Shown here in pieces: positions 26,409-34,717 of a stretch of DNA of 64,000 nucleotides. Under the pieces are notes generated by a model. It saw only the letters and a list, made by a program, of their open reading frames with translations. It made no database searches and was not told where the DNA came from. Numbering within the stretch: the first letter of the stretch is position 1; the number at the start of each line of letters is the position of its first letter. A program made the position numbers and the translations under genes. Source of the stretch: an uncultured Muribaculaceae bacterium (lineage in GTDB: Bacteria > Bacteroidota > Bacteroidia > Bacteroidales > Muribaculaceae); contig CAJUFH010000002.1 in NCBI GenBank assembly GCA_910585755.1, forward strand, positions 31,219-95,218, given 5' to 3'.

Positions 26409-27149
26409 TTATTTCGGTTTGCCGACGGCGTGGGAGGCGAGGTAGGCCTGGAAGGGGGCTTTGAAGCTGTCTCCAATCGGGAGGTACAGTTCCGGGCCCA
26501 TCACGACGCGGTTGCGCTCGATTTGCCCGACATGGTCCATGTTGACGATATACGAGCGGTGGATTTGCAGGAAATTGTCGGTCAGCCGCTCCTTGATGCT
26601 TGCGAAAGAGCTCAGGGTCAGCAGCGGGCTGGTGCTTCCGCTGACGTAAATCTGGAGATACTCGCCGTACCCCTTTATATAGCGGATGTCGGCCAGCGAG
26701 ACGCGGATATAGCGGTAGTCGACCTTCACGAACAGCGAGCCGCTCCCGGGCTGCGGAGCAGTCTCCGCCGGGGGGATGTTCTGATGCCGCTGGCCGTACA
26801 GCTCGAGCGCCTTCCCGACGGCCCGGTGGAAGTCGGCGAAGCCGTATGGTTTCAGCAGGTAGTCGACCGCCGACACGCGGTAGCTGTCGACGGCATATTG
26901 CGGATAAGCGGTAGTGAAGATAACCATCGGGGCTTTCGGGAGCGACTTCACGAAGTCCAGGCCGTCGAGGTCCGGCATGTTTATATCGGTCACAATTAGG
27001 TCGGCCTCGTTGGCCGAAAGATATTCAATCGCCTCGAAAGCGCTCTGACATTCCGCCGTGAGTTCCAGAAAGGGTGTCTTCTCGACGTAGCTCTTCAGTT
27101 TTTCCAGGGCGATAGGCTCGTCGTCAATTATCAGAGTTCTCAGTTTCAT
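26409..27149 (-). CDS. LytTR family response regulator
   Basis: Protein of 246 residues. The receiver domain (residues 1-120) has the acidic pair DDE at 9-11, the phosphoacceptor Asp55 (LIVTDINMPD) and the Lys near 110 (YLLKPYG). The LytTR DNA-binding domain (about 140-240) has VDYRYIRVSLADIRYIKGYGEYLQIY and FLQIHRSYIVN. LytTR regulators bind pairs of short direct repeats upstream of target promoters. Its start overlaps the 3' end of the upstream kinase gene by 26 bases. Likely targets are its own operon and the adjacent tolC-macAB operon, from shared upstream motifs. Confidence 0.94.
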   Translation of the reverse strand: MKLRTLIIDDEPIALEKLKSYVEKTPFLELTAECQSAFEAIEYLSANEADLIVTDINMPDLDGLDFVKSLPKAPMVIFTTAYPQYAVDSYRVSAVDYLLKPYGFADFHRAVGKALELYGQRHQNIPPAETAPQPGSGSLFVKVDYRYIRVSLADIRYIKGYGEYLQIYVSGSTSPLLTLSSFASIKERLTDNFLQIHRSYIVNMDHVGQIERNRVVMGPELYLPIGDSFKAPFQAYLASHAVGKPK

Positions 27150-28215
27150 TGCATGGGATTGTCAGGTTAACGGTGTATGCCGAGTCGGTGGAGTTTATCT
27201 CGAGCGAGGCGCGGTCGCCGTATAGGAGCTGCAGGCGCTGTTTGACGTTGCTGAGGCCGATTCCTCCGTCGGAGGCCTGTTCATCCCCGCGGGAATGGCG
27301 GCTGTTGACGCAGGTCACGCGGAGGGTGTTCCCCCCGAGCTCCATCGAAACCCCGACGAAGGAGCTTTCCCGGTAGCTGACCCCGTGCTTGAATGCGTTC
27401 TCGATGAACACAAGCGACAGGAGCGGGGGCACCGATATACCCCGAGTCTTCTCTTCCGGGGGAAACTCCGTCGTTATGCTGACGCGGTTTTCCGGGAAGC
27501 GCAGCCGCATAAGACGGAGGTAATTCTGCAGGAACCCGATTTCGTCAGAGAGGGAAATTAGCGGTTTTGAGCTGTCGTAAAGCATGTATCGCATCAGATG
27601 CGACATATCTATCACCATCGCCTGGGCCCGCTCCGGGTCTATCTCGATCATGCCGTGGATATTGTTCAGCATGTTCATGTAGAAATGGGGGTTGATTTGC
27701 GCCTTGAGGTATTCCAGGCGCGCCTCGGCGTTGGTTTTCATCAGGCTTTCGCGTTCCAGGCGGTCGTCGAAGCGCTGGAAAATAAGCGCGATTGCCAGGT
27801 TTCCCCCGACTACGAGCAGCGAGTAGGTGAAATCCAGGAACAGCGGCAGCGGGATGAGCGACCTCATATGGGGGCGGGGCCGCGGATGCGGCCCGTGGAA
27901 CATTTCGGCCATACGCAGGAAGTCGAAATACTGGTAGCACCACATCAGCGCGAGCGCCGCACCGGTGGCGACGAAATAGACCCGCAGACGGTTCTTTAGC
28001 AGCAGTTTCGGAATCAGCAGGAAATTGTTTACCAGGAACAGCGCGATGAACGGCAGAAGCGTCCGGGCCATGCGCGCCAGCAACGCCCCGTCGAGCAGCG
28101 GTTTCGACAATTGCGCCCGGGTGCTCATCGCGTCAAGCAGGTACAGCCCGATCGCGAGCACCCATAACCCTGCGTACACCCAGCTTTCAAGTTTTCTGTC
28201 GCGGAAATCCGTCAT
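27124..28215 (-). CDS. LytS/YehU-type sensor histidine kinase
   Basis: Protein of 363 residues. Four predicted membrane segments (about 12-30, 52-70, 78-97, 125-147) carry no large extracellular sensor. The His_kinase module follows with the phosphoacceptor His177 in QINPHFYMN. The ATPase domain includes PPLLSLVFIENAFKHG (N box) and a GIGLSNVKQRL G box near 335. It phosphorylates the LytTR regulator encoded in overlap with its 3' end. The signal is unknown. The mRNA leader of about 190 bases is a long foldback element with a core shared with two other loci here. Confidence 0.93.
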   Translation of the reverse strand: MTDFRDRKLESWVYAGLWVLAIGLYLLDAMSTRAQLSKPLLDGALLARMARTLLPFIALFLVNNFLLIPKLLLKNRLRVYFVATGAALALMWCYQYFDFLRMAEMFHGPHPRPRPHMRSLIPLPLFLDFTYSLLVVGGNLAIALIFQRFDDRLERESLMKTNAEARLEYLKAQINPHFYMNMLNNIHGMIEIDPERAQAMVIDMSHLMRYMLYDSSKPLISLSDEIGFLQNYLRLMRLRFPENRVSITTEFPPEEKTRGISVPPLLSLVFIENAFKHGVSYRESSFVGVSMELGGNTLRVTCVNSRHSRGDEQASDGGIGLSNVKQRLQLLYGDRASLEINSTDSAYTVNLTIPCNETENSDN

Positions 28216-28225
28216 AACTAACCTT

Positions 28226-28410
28226 TAAGTAACTGTTCAAAATTATTTTAAACTAACGGGTCTGATTATTTCAATATTTCTCCGGCAAAATTTTTGAATC
28301 TTTTTCTCTCATCATCAGTCGTGTAGCTCGCTACACTCCTTCTTCTTCGAAAAAAATCTTCTAAAAATTTTCCTCGGACAAATATTAAAATAATTTTGAC
28401 CAGTTACTTA
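28226..28410 (-). repeat. Foldback element A in the leader of the kinase/LytTR operon
   Basis: The left arm starts TAAGTAACTG at 28226 and the right arm ends CAGTTACTTA at 28410. Both continue for about 80 bases with mismatches. In the sense (minus) direction the centre (28308-28348) reads GAAGAAGGA, stem GTGTAG, loop CGAG, stem CTACAC, then GACTGATGATGAG. The element begins one base from the transcription start predicted by the -7 box at 28416-28423 and ends 10 bases before the kinase ATG. Confidence 0.8.
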
Positions 28411-28415
28411 TATCG

Positions 28416-28479
28416 CAAAGTTAGCGAAAATTCCCCGATTCCCCCCGTCCGTTCAACCAACCCCCTCTTTCTCCCAACC
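28416..28479 (-). promoter_or_regulatory. Promoter of the kinase/LytTR operon with a candidate LytTR-binding site
   Basis: The -7 box TAACTTTG reads from 28423 to 28416 on the minus strand. A motif at 28449-28479 (plus strand CCGTTCAACCAACC ... TCCCAACC) lies 25 bases upstream, the same distance and orientation as the copy in front of tolC. No -33 TTTG is present, as expected for an activator-dependent promoter. The motif also lies upstream of the divergent TonB receptor gene. Confidence 0.6.
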
Positions 28480-28565
28480 AACCGCTCCTCCCCCCGAACC
28501 ATCCGCGGCTGCGTATTGTTAATGATGGTGAAATACTATTGCTCACGACGTTTCAACTTGGAAGG

Positions 28566-30596
28566 ATGAGAAACTTACTCCCACCGGCGATTATGGCCCT
28601 TGCCATTTCAGTGCCTTACAATGGATTCGCCCATAACCCTAACGCGCGGCTCGCGAAGAACGACACGCTCCCGCAGGTGTCGCTCGGCGATGTCGATGTC
28701 GTCGCCCGTGTCAACCATCTGAGCGAGGTCTCGAAAGTCGACCTCGCGGTAAATCCCGTCAAGTCGTCGCAGGAGGTGCTTCGGACTGTCCCGGGTCTCT
28801 TTATCGCGCAGCACGCCGGAGGAGGCAAGGCGGAGCAGATGTTCCTCCGCGGCTTCGACCTCGACCACGGTACCGACATTAACATCTCCGTAGACGGGAT
28901 GCCGGTCAATATGGTGAGCCACGCCCACGGGCAGGGATACGCCGACCTCCATTTCCTTCAGCCGGAGGTTATCGAGAACGTAGATTTCGACAAGGGGCTC
29001 TACAATATGACGAAGGGGGATATGGCGACTGCCGGCTACGTCGCCTTCAAGACCCGCGACCGCATGCCCAACGAGGCCGCCGTCGAAATCGGTATGCACG
29101 ACTACCAGCGCTACCGCGCCTCGCTGTCGCTGATTAACCGCCGCGACGAGAGCTTCTATTTCTCCGGCGCTTTTCTGAGCGACAACGGGTTCTTCGACTC
29201 GCCCCAGCATTTCAAGCGCCTTAACGCCATGGCGAAGTACACGAAATGGACCGACGCGTCGAGGTTCAACATCATAGCGTCCCATTTCAACAGTTCCTGG
29301 AACGCCTCGGGGCAGATTCCCGAGCGCGCCGTCGACAAGGGGATGATCGGATGGTTCGGGTCGCTCGATGCCAGCGAGGGGGGCTCGACCTCCCGCACGA
29401 ACCTGCAGTTCATCCACCGCCTCGACCTCTCCGACGGCGGTCAGCTCAACAGCGATTTTTACCTGTCGTATTACACCTTCGACCTCTTTTCAGACTTCAC
29501 TTTCCAGCTTAACGACCCGGAGCACTGGGACGAAATCAACCAGCGCGAGAAGCGCGTAATCGCCGGAGGACATACGGAATATGACAACCACTTCCATGTC
29601 GGCGGCGAGACCTGGAAATGGGCCGCGGGTGCCGGGTTCCGCTACGACCACGTCATGGACATCGCGCTGTACCACGCCGAGCAGCGCCACCGCCTCGGCA
29701 CTTACGCCCTGGGCGACATCGACGAGAGCGACCTCTTCGGATATGCCGGGATTGAGATGAATGTCGGCCGGTGGATGTTCAACCCTTCGGTGCGCGTCGA
29801 CTGGTTCCATTTCAATTACGCCGACAAGACCGCCGAGAAGTACGACGACCGGGGGTGCGCCCAGGCCTTCGTTTCCCCGAAACTCAACATAATCTATAAC
29901 CCCTCCGACAACGTGCAGCTCTATCTAAAAGGGGGGCGCGGATTCCACAGCAACGATGCCCGAGTGGTTGTGGTGAGGGACGGAAAGAACGTGCTTCCGC
30001 AGGCGCTCGGCGCTGATTTCGGCATCCACTGGAAACCTCGCAAGAACCTGATGCTGAACGCCGCGGCCTGGTACCTGCATATGAACCAGGAATTTGTCTA
30101 TGTCGGCGACGAGGCTGTCGTCGAGCCGTCGGGCAAGAGCCGCCGGTTCGGGTTCGACGCCGGATTGCGCTGGGAGTTCCTTAAATATTTCTACCTCCAG
30201 GCCGATTATACTTACAGCAACGCACGTATGACCGGGGAACCGAAAGGGGAGGATTACATCCCCCTCGCCCCCGAACACACGCTCCTGGCCGGACTGACTT
30301 TCCGCAACAGGCATGTAACCGCCTCAATCCATACCCGCTGGCTCGGCAACCGTCCCGCCAACGAGGACTGGTCGCTGACGGCAAAGGGGTACTGCGTGAC
30401 CGACATCAACGCCTCCTATACCTGGCGCAAGTTTACGTTCGGCATAGCGATAGAGAATCTTTTCAACACGAAGTGGCGCGAGGCGCAGTTCGCTACCGAG
30501 ACCCGTATTCCCGGCGATTCCGAGCCGCTGACCGACATCTGCTTTACTCCCGGCACCCCATTCTCCCTCCGCGGCTTCGTCTCCTTCAAATTCTGA
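28566..30596 (+). CDS. TonB-dependent outer-membrane receptor, ligand unknown
   Basis: Protein of 676 residues from the ATG at 28566. The signal peptide ends near NGFAHN. The plug contains VDVVARVNHLSEVSK, RTVPGLFIAQHAGGGK, MFLRGFDLDHGTDINI and a His-rich VSHAHGQGYAD. The barrel follows and ends in the aromatic strand LRGFVSFKF. No N-terminal carboxypeptidase-like domain is present, unlike SusC proteins. The HAHGQG stretch in the plug could contact a metal or siderophore, but that is inference. It is transcribed away from the kinase operon, and the shared intergenic region makes co-regulation possible. Its stop is 16 bases from the convergent TrmH gene. Confidence 0.88.
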   Translation: MRNLLPPAIMALAISVPYNGFAHNPNARLAKNDTLPQVSLGDVDVVARVNHLSEVSKVDLAVNPVKSSQEVLRTVPGLFIAQHAGGGKAEQMFLRGFDLDHGTDINISVDGMPVNMVSHAHGQGYADLHFLQPEVIENVDFDKGLYNMTKGDMATAGYVAFKTRDRMPNEAAVEIGMHDYQRYRASLSLINRRDESFYFSGAFLSDNGFFDSPQHFKRLNAMAKYTKWTDASRFNIIASHFNSSWNASGQIPERAVDKGMIGWFGSLDASEGGSTSRTNLQFIHRLDLSDGGQLNSDFYLSYYTFDLFSDFTFQLNDPEHWDEINQREKRVIAGGHTEYDNHFHVGGETWKWAAGAGFRYDHVMDIALYHAEQRHRLGTYALGDIDESDLFGYAGIEMNVGRWMFNPSVRVDWFHFNYADKTAEKYDDRGCAQAFVSPKLNIIYNPSDNVQLYLKGGRGFHSNDARVVVVRDGKNVLPQALGADFGIHWKPRKNLMLNAAAWYLHMNQEFVYVGDEAVVEPSGKSRRFGFDAGLRWEFLKYFYLQADYTYSNARMTGEPKGEDYIPLAPEHTLLAGLTFRNRHVTASIHTRWLGNRPANEDWSLTAKGYCVTDINASYTWRKFTFGIAIENLFNTKWREAQFATETRIPGDSEPLTDICFTPGTPFSLRGFVSFKF

Positions 30597-30612
30597 CCCT
30601 TCTACCCGGAAG

Positions 30613-31146
30613 TTATCTATCTCTCAGATACAGATAGAAATGCCAGATCGCGAGGGCCGTGGAGACCGCGACATTCAGGGAGTGTTTCGTGCCCTCCTGC
30701 GGTATTTCCAGGCAGAGGTCCGACGCGTCGACCACATCCTGCCGTACTCCGTTGACCTCGTGGCCGGCGATTACGGCGTAGCGCTTCCCCGCTTCCGGGC
30801 GGAACTTGTCGAGCGGCACGCTGTCGTGGGCCAGTTCGAGCGAGCATATCGTGTACCCCTCGCCGCGCAGGGCGCCGACAGCGTCGAGGGTGTCGGCGTA
30901 GTATTCCCACCTGACGGTGTCCTCGGCCCCGAGGGCTGTCTTGTGGATTTCGGGAGAGGGCGGGGTGGCGGAGATACCGCAAAGTATAACCCGTTCTACC
31001 CGGAACGCGTCGCTGGTGCGGAACACCGACCCGATATTGTTGAGGCTCCGTACGTTGTCGAGCACGATCGCGAGGGGTATCTTCTCTGTCTCGCGGAACT
31101 CTTCCGGGGTCACGCGCCCCATTTCCCATATCGTCTTTTTCTGCAT
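30613..31146 (-). CDS. TrmH/SpoU family RNA 2'-O-methyltransferase
   Basis: Protein of 177 residues with the SPOUT trefoil-knot motifs in order: LDNVRSLNNIGSVFRTSDAF near 28-47 (motif 1; catalytic Arg), YAVIAGHEVNGV near 130 (motif 2) and IPQEGTKHSLNVAVSTALA near 150 (motif 3, AdoMet pocket and dimer interface). It transfers a methyl group to the ribose of tRNA or rRNA. The exact target cannot be told. It is shorter than rRNA methylases such as RlmB because it has no N-terminal substrate-binding domain. Transcribed divergently from rbfA. A -7-like TAACTTCG lies near 31173. Confidence 0.9.
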   Translation of the reverse strand: MQKKTIWEMGRVTPEEFRETEKIPLAIVLDNVRSLNNIGSVFRTSDAFRVERVILCGISATPPSPEIHKTALGAEDTVRWEYYADTLDAVGALRGEGYTICSLELAHDSVPLDKFRPEAGKRYAVIAGHEVNGVRQDVVDASDLCLEIPQEGTKHSLNVAVSTALAIWHFYLYLRDR

Positions 31147-31176
31147 GGCGGTCTATTTCTCCGCGAAGTTACTTAA

Positions 31177-31200
31177 TTTGGAGCTTTTTCAGTAACTTTG
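31177..31200 (+). promoter_or_regulatory. -7 box of the rbfA/permease operon
   Basis: TAACTTTG at 31193-31200 fits the -7 consensus and predicts transcription from about 31207, giving a leader of about 78 bases. The only nearby TTTG (31177-31180) is too close to be a standard -33 box. Confidence 0.55.
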
Positions 31201-31284
31201 CGTCTGATTAGTGCGTTATTAATGCAGAACGCGGGGCGTGCCGGATTACGGCAGACCCCCTTTGAACTCAACATACAGTTAATC

Positions 31285-31629
31285 ATGGAATCAACACGTC
31301 AAGCCAAAATATCGCGCCTTATCCAGAAGGAACTCAGCGAGATTCTGCGCCGCGAGACCGCCAAGACCCAGGGGGTACTGGTATCGGTGTCGGCCGTGCG
31401 CGTAAGCCCCGACCTCTCGATCGCTAAGGTCTATCTCTCGATTTTCCCCTCAGCCCAGGCTAAGCAGATTCTGGAAAACATCGAGCGCAACGCCCGCACG
31501 ATCCGCTACGACCTCGGGACCAAGGTGCGCTTCCAGCTCCGTAAGATACCCGAACTGGCTTTCTACCTCGACGATTCGCTCGACTATATCGAGAATATCG
31601 ACAACCTGCTTAAAGAGGGCGACGCGTGA
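31285..31629 (+). CDS. rbfA: Ribosome-binding factor A
   Basis: Protein of 114 residues. The ATG at 31285 begins MESTRQAKISRLIQKELSEIL, the standard N-terminus of the family. An upstream in-frame ATG at 31198 lies at the promoter and is rejected. RbfA is a KH-like protein that binds the immature 30S subunit and helps 16S rRNA 5' end maturation, especially in the cold. The family segments VSAVRVSPDLSIAKVYLSIF and LAFYLDDSLDY are both present. The stop codon overlaps the start of the permease gene by one base. Confidence 0.95.
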   Translation: MESTRQAKISRLIQKELSEILRRETAKTQGVLVSVSAVRVSPDLSIAKVYLSIFPSAQAKQILENIERNARTIRYDLGTKVRFQLRKIPELAFYLDDSLDYIENIDNLLKEGDA

Positions 31630-32843
31630 TGCTCTCGCTCCGGGTCGCGCTGCGCTACCTGTTTTCGAGGAAGAGCCACGGGGCGGTTAACATAATATCG
31701 GCCGTTTCCGTGGGCGGGGTCGCCGTGGCTGCCGCGGCGATGGTTATCGTTATGTCTGTTTTCAACGGTTTCAGCGGCCTGGCCGAGTCGAAACTCTCCC
31801 GTATCGACCCCGACCTCTCCGTGGTACCCGCGGAGGGTAAGGTGTTCGCGGGAGCCGACTCACTCGCGGCGCTGCTGCGCCGTATCGACGGGGTAGCGTC
31901 GGCCGAACCGGTGCTGACCGAACAGGCTTTCGCCGCCGTCGAGGAGAAACAGATGCCGGTGACGCTCCGCGGGATGACCCCCGCCGGGCTCACAGCATCC
32001 GGGTTGGGCGAGGCGGTTATCGATGGCGCTTTCTCTCCCGGAGCTTACGCGGCGCTCCTCTCCGTCGGCACCGCCTTGGGCCTTAACGTGCGCCCCGCGA
32101 TGGGGATTCCTGTCGCGGTGTTCGAGCCGAGGCGACTGGGCCGCGTAAACCCCTCGAATCCGGCGACAGCCTTCCGGGCCGACTCGCTGAGTGTCGGAGG
32201 GGTGTTCCAGATTGAGCAGGAGGAGTATGACCGCGACCTGTTGGTGGTGCCCATCGCGATGGTGCGGCGCCTCCTCGACTACGATACCGAGGTGTCGTCC
32301 CTCTCGCTGACCCTCGCTCCGGGAGCCGATTTCAAGGCCGTTCGGGCCGAGGTTGAGAAAGCGCTCCCCCAGGGTCTCGAAGCGCTTGACCGCCGCCAGC
32401 AGCAGGCCGACGCGTTCCGCATGATCGAGGTTGAGAAATGGATTACCTTCGTGATGCTCGCCTTTATCCTCGCCGTCGCCTCTTTCAACATAGTCAGCAC
32501 TCTCTCGATGCTTGTCATTGAGAAACAGCAGAATATCGGCGTGATACGGGCGATGGGGGGTAGCCGGAGATTCATCAGCTCGATTTTCGCCAACCAGGGT
32601 TGGCTCGTGACGGTCGCCGGAGGTGTCTGCGGCATTATCCTCGGAAGCGCCCTGGTATTCTGCCAGCAGCATTTCGGCTGGGTGAAGTTGCAGGCCCCGG
32701 ATCCCGCGATGCTGTCGGTCGACAGCTATCCCGTGCGCCTCGACTGCGGCGACCTCGCCGTTACCGCCGCCGTAATCATCCTCGGCGCCCTCATAATGGC
32801 CGCCGTCGCCGCCGCGATATCTTACAAGAAAACCAGGCCTTAA
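31629..32843 (+). CDS. FtsX-like permease of the LolC/LolE lipoprotein-release type
   Basis: Protein of 404 residues from the ATG at 31629. It has an N-terminal YLFSRKSHGAVNIISAVSVGGV segment leading into the first membrane helix, a periplasmic domain of about 220 residues, then three helices (about 275-300, 325-345, 375-398). LolC/E proteins extract lipoproteins from the inner membrane with the ATPase LolD. No LolD gene is adjacent, so the partner ATPase is elsewhere. Coupled to rbfA by a TGATG overlap. The last nine codons and the stop are one half of a perfect 54-base palindrome. Confidence 0.87.
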   Translation: MLSLRVALRYLFSRKSHGAVNIISAVSVGGVAVAAAAMVIVMSVFNGFSGLAESKLSRIDPDLSVVPAEGKVFAGADSLAALLRRIDGVASAEPVLTEQAFAAVEEKQMPVTLRGMTPAGLTASGLGEAVIDGAFSPGAYAALLSVGTALGLNVRPAMGIPVAVFEPRRLGRVNPSNPATAFRADSLSVGGVFQIEQEEYDRDLLVVPIAMVRRLLDYDTEVSSLSLTLAPGADFKAVRAEVEKALPQGLEALDRRQQQADAFRMIEVEKWITFVMLAFILAVASFNIVSTLSMLVIEKQQNIGVIRAMGGSRRFISSIFANQGWLVTVAGGVCGIILGSALVFCQQHFGWVKLQAPDPAMLSVDSYPVRLDCGDLAVTAAVIILGALIMAAVAAAISYKKTRP

Positions 32844-32868
32844 GGCCTGGTTTTCTTGTAAGATATCG
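32815..32868. repeat. Perfect 54-base palindrome across the end of the LolC/E-like gene
   Basis: Each of the 27 bases from 32815 to 32841 is the exact complement of its mirror position in 32842-32868, with no loop. The centre is AGGCCTTAAGGCCT and contains the TAA stop. As RNA it would form a long hairpin with a T-rich descending arm (GGTTTTCTTG), so termination is possible. Confidence 0.95.
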
Positions 32869-32896
32869 GTGAATTGTGAATAGTGAAAGGTGAAGG
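32869..32896. repeat. GTGAA-type heptad repeat after the LolC/E-like gene
   Basis: Four degenerate units: GTGAATT, GTGAATA, GTGAAAG, GTGAAGG. It directly follows the 54-base palindrome. A second small palindrome, GCCGCCGCGGCGGC, lies at 32960-32973 just before the SulP stop on the other strand. Confidence 0.65.
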
Positions 32897-32980
32897 AGAA
32901 TGTTTGTTGAATTAGTCTAATCCCTAAACCTTTAGCTCTGGATTCTGTTCCTGGTGCGAGCCGCCGCGGCGGCGAGGGTG

Positions 32981-34717
32981 TCAGAAAGAAGGAACCATAC
33001 GGGGAGCCTCGTCGTCGGCATCCTCTCCGGAGGCGATGGAGTTGGCCATCACTACCGCCTTGGAGATATGGTCGCAGATGTTCGCCGCCCCGATGAGCTT
33101 ATCGATTCCTGCATGCACGAGCGTCTCCTTTACCTGAGGCTGGACGCCGGAGAGCACGATCGAGATTCCCTCTACCTGCGACGATTTGATGAGTATTTCG
33201 AGGTTGTGCATCGCCGTGGAGTCGATGAACGGCACTTTGCGCATGCGAAGGATGCGAACCTTCGGCTTGGCTCCGGGGGTGGAGCGCATCAGTTCGTCAA
33301 ACTTGGTCGCGACCCCGAAGAAGAACGGGCCGTCGATTTCGTAAACTTCCACTCCGGGAAGCACGTCGAGCACTTCGTGGTGGGTATAGTCGAGGTCGGT
33401 CCCCTCGGCTACGTCAAGCTGCTCGGAGTAGACGCGGATCTGGGTGTTCTCCATGACGCGGCGCAGGAAGAGCACGACGGCCAACAGAAGTCCGATTTCT
33501 ATCGCGATTGTGAGGTCGAATATAACTGTCAGAAGGAACGTCACCGCCATCACCGACACATCGCTCTTGGGGCTTTTCAGCAGTCCGGCGATCGTGCGCC
33601 AGCCGCTCATGTTGTAGGCGACCACGACAAGCACCGCCGACAGGCACGCCATCGGCACATAGCTGATAAGCGGCATCGCGAAGATAAAGATAAGGAGCAG
33701 CGTAACGGCGTGGATTACCCCGGCCACCGGAGTGCGCCCCCCGTTGGAGATATTCGTCATGGTGCGGGCGATAGCCCCCGTCACGGGGATACCCCCGAAG
33801 AAGGGAACCACGGCGTTGGCTATACCCTGGCCGATCAGCTCCGTGTTGGTGTTGGTATGCGAGCCGGTCACGCCGTCGGCCACCGTCGCGGAAAGAAGCG
33901 ACTCGATCGCGCCCAGCACGGCGATTGTGAACGCCGAGGGGAGGAGCAGGTTGATTGTCGCCATATCGAATGTGAAGCCGTGGAACTCAGGCATCGTCGC
34001 CCGCATTTCGCCGAAGCGGTCGCCGATAGTTGTCACGGCGAAGCCTGGAAGAAATCCGCGGAGAACCGCTACTCCGGCGGTTACTATGACAATAGCCGCC
34101 AATGCGCCCGGGAGGCGCTTGGAAATCTTGGGAGTCAGCGTGATAATCAGCAGCGAAACTGCCGACACAGCGAGCGTCGCCGGGTCAGTAAGCCCTAAGT
34201 TGCTGAGGTAGACACCCCATTTGGGCAGAAACTCGGAGGGGAGGTCGGTTAGCCCCAGGCCGAGGAAATCGTTGACCTGCGTCGAGAAGATTGTCAGGGC
34301 GATACCCGCCGTGAAACCGACTACGATAGGGTAGGGGATGAATTTGATGACCGTTCCCAGGCGGAACAGCCCCATTATAATCAGTATCAGGCCCGCCATA
34401 AAGGTCGCCATCGCCAGCCCTCCGAGGCCGAAACGCGCGATAATGCCGTAGACAATAACGATGAACGCGCCAGTCGGGCCTCCGATCTGGACGGAGTTGC
34501 CGCCGAACAGAGACACTAACAGGCCGCCGATAATCGCCGTGATAAGGCCCGTCGTCGGGCTTACGCCCGACGCGATACCGAACGCGATTGCCAGCGGGAG
34601 CGCCACGATGCCGACTACAAGTCCGGCGGTGAGATCGGCCTGGAACTTCTTGGCGCTGTAATGCCTCAGCGCTGACAGCAGCTTGGGTCGGAAATCAATT
34701 TTACCAGAAAAATTCAT
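32981..34717 (-). CDS. SulP family inorganic anion transporter with STAS domain
   Basis: Protein of 578 residues. About twelve membrane segments fill residues 25-430, beginning with the family segment DLTAGLVVGIVALPLAIAFGIASGV and including GGPTGAFIVIVYGI. A cytoplasmic STAS domain fills about 445-560 (GVEVYEIDGPFFFG, PFIDSTAMHNLEIL). SulP proteins carry sulfate, bicarbonate or dicarboxylates. Bacteroidetes copies are often annotated as sulfate permeases, but the substrate here is not decided. A -7-like TAACTTCG (minus strand, 34831-34838) would give a leader of about 110 bases containing a GC-rich hairpin at about 34800-34822. Confidence 0.93.
   Translation of the reverse strand: MNFSGKIDFRPKLLSALRHYSAKKFQADLTAGLVVGIVALPLAIAFGIASGVSPTTGLITAIIGGLLVSLFGGNSVQIGGPTGAFIVIVYGIIARFGLGGLAMATFMAGLILIIMGLFRLGTVIKFIPYPIVVGFTAGIALTIFSTQVNDFLGLGLTDLPSEFLPKWGVYLSNLGLTDPATLAVSAVSLLIITLTPKISKRLPGALAAIVIVTAGVAVLRGFLPGFAVTTIGDRFGEMRATMPEFHGFTFDMATINLLLPSAFTIAVLGAIESLLSATVADGVTGSHTNTNTELIGQGIANAVVPFFGGIPVTGAIARTMTNISNGGRTPVAGVIHAVTLLLIFIFAMPLISYVPMACLSAVLVVVAYNMSGWRTIAGLLKSPKSDVSVMAVTFLLTVIFDLTIAIEIGLLLAVVLFLRRVMENTQIRVYSEQLDVAEGTDLDYTHHEVLDVLPGVEVYEIDGPFFFGVATKFDELMRSTPGAKPKVRILRMRKVPFIDSTAMHNLEILIKSSQVEGISIVLSGVQPQVKETLVHAGIDKLIGAANICDHISKAVVMANSIASGEDADDEAPRMVPSF

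Noticed and set aside
28308..28320. CUGAUGA in the core of foldback A, as in hammerhead ribozymes
   Set aside because: Only one hairpin lies between the purine flank and CUGAUGA, there is no GAAA plus cleavage-site arrangement, and the other two copies read CCGAUGA and CCGACGA. A hammerhead fold is not supported.
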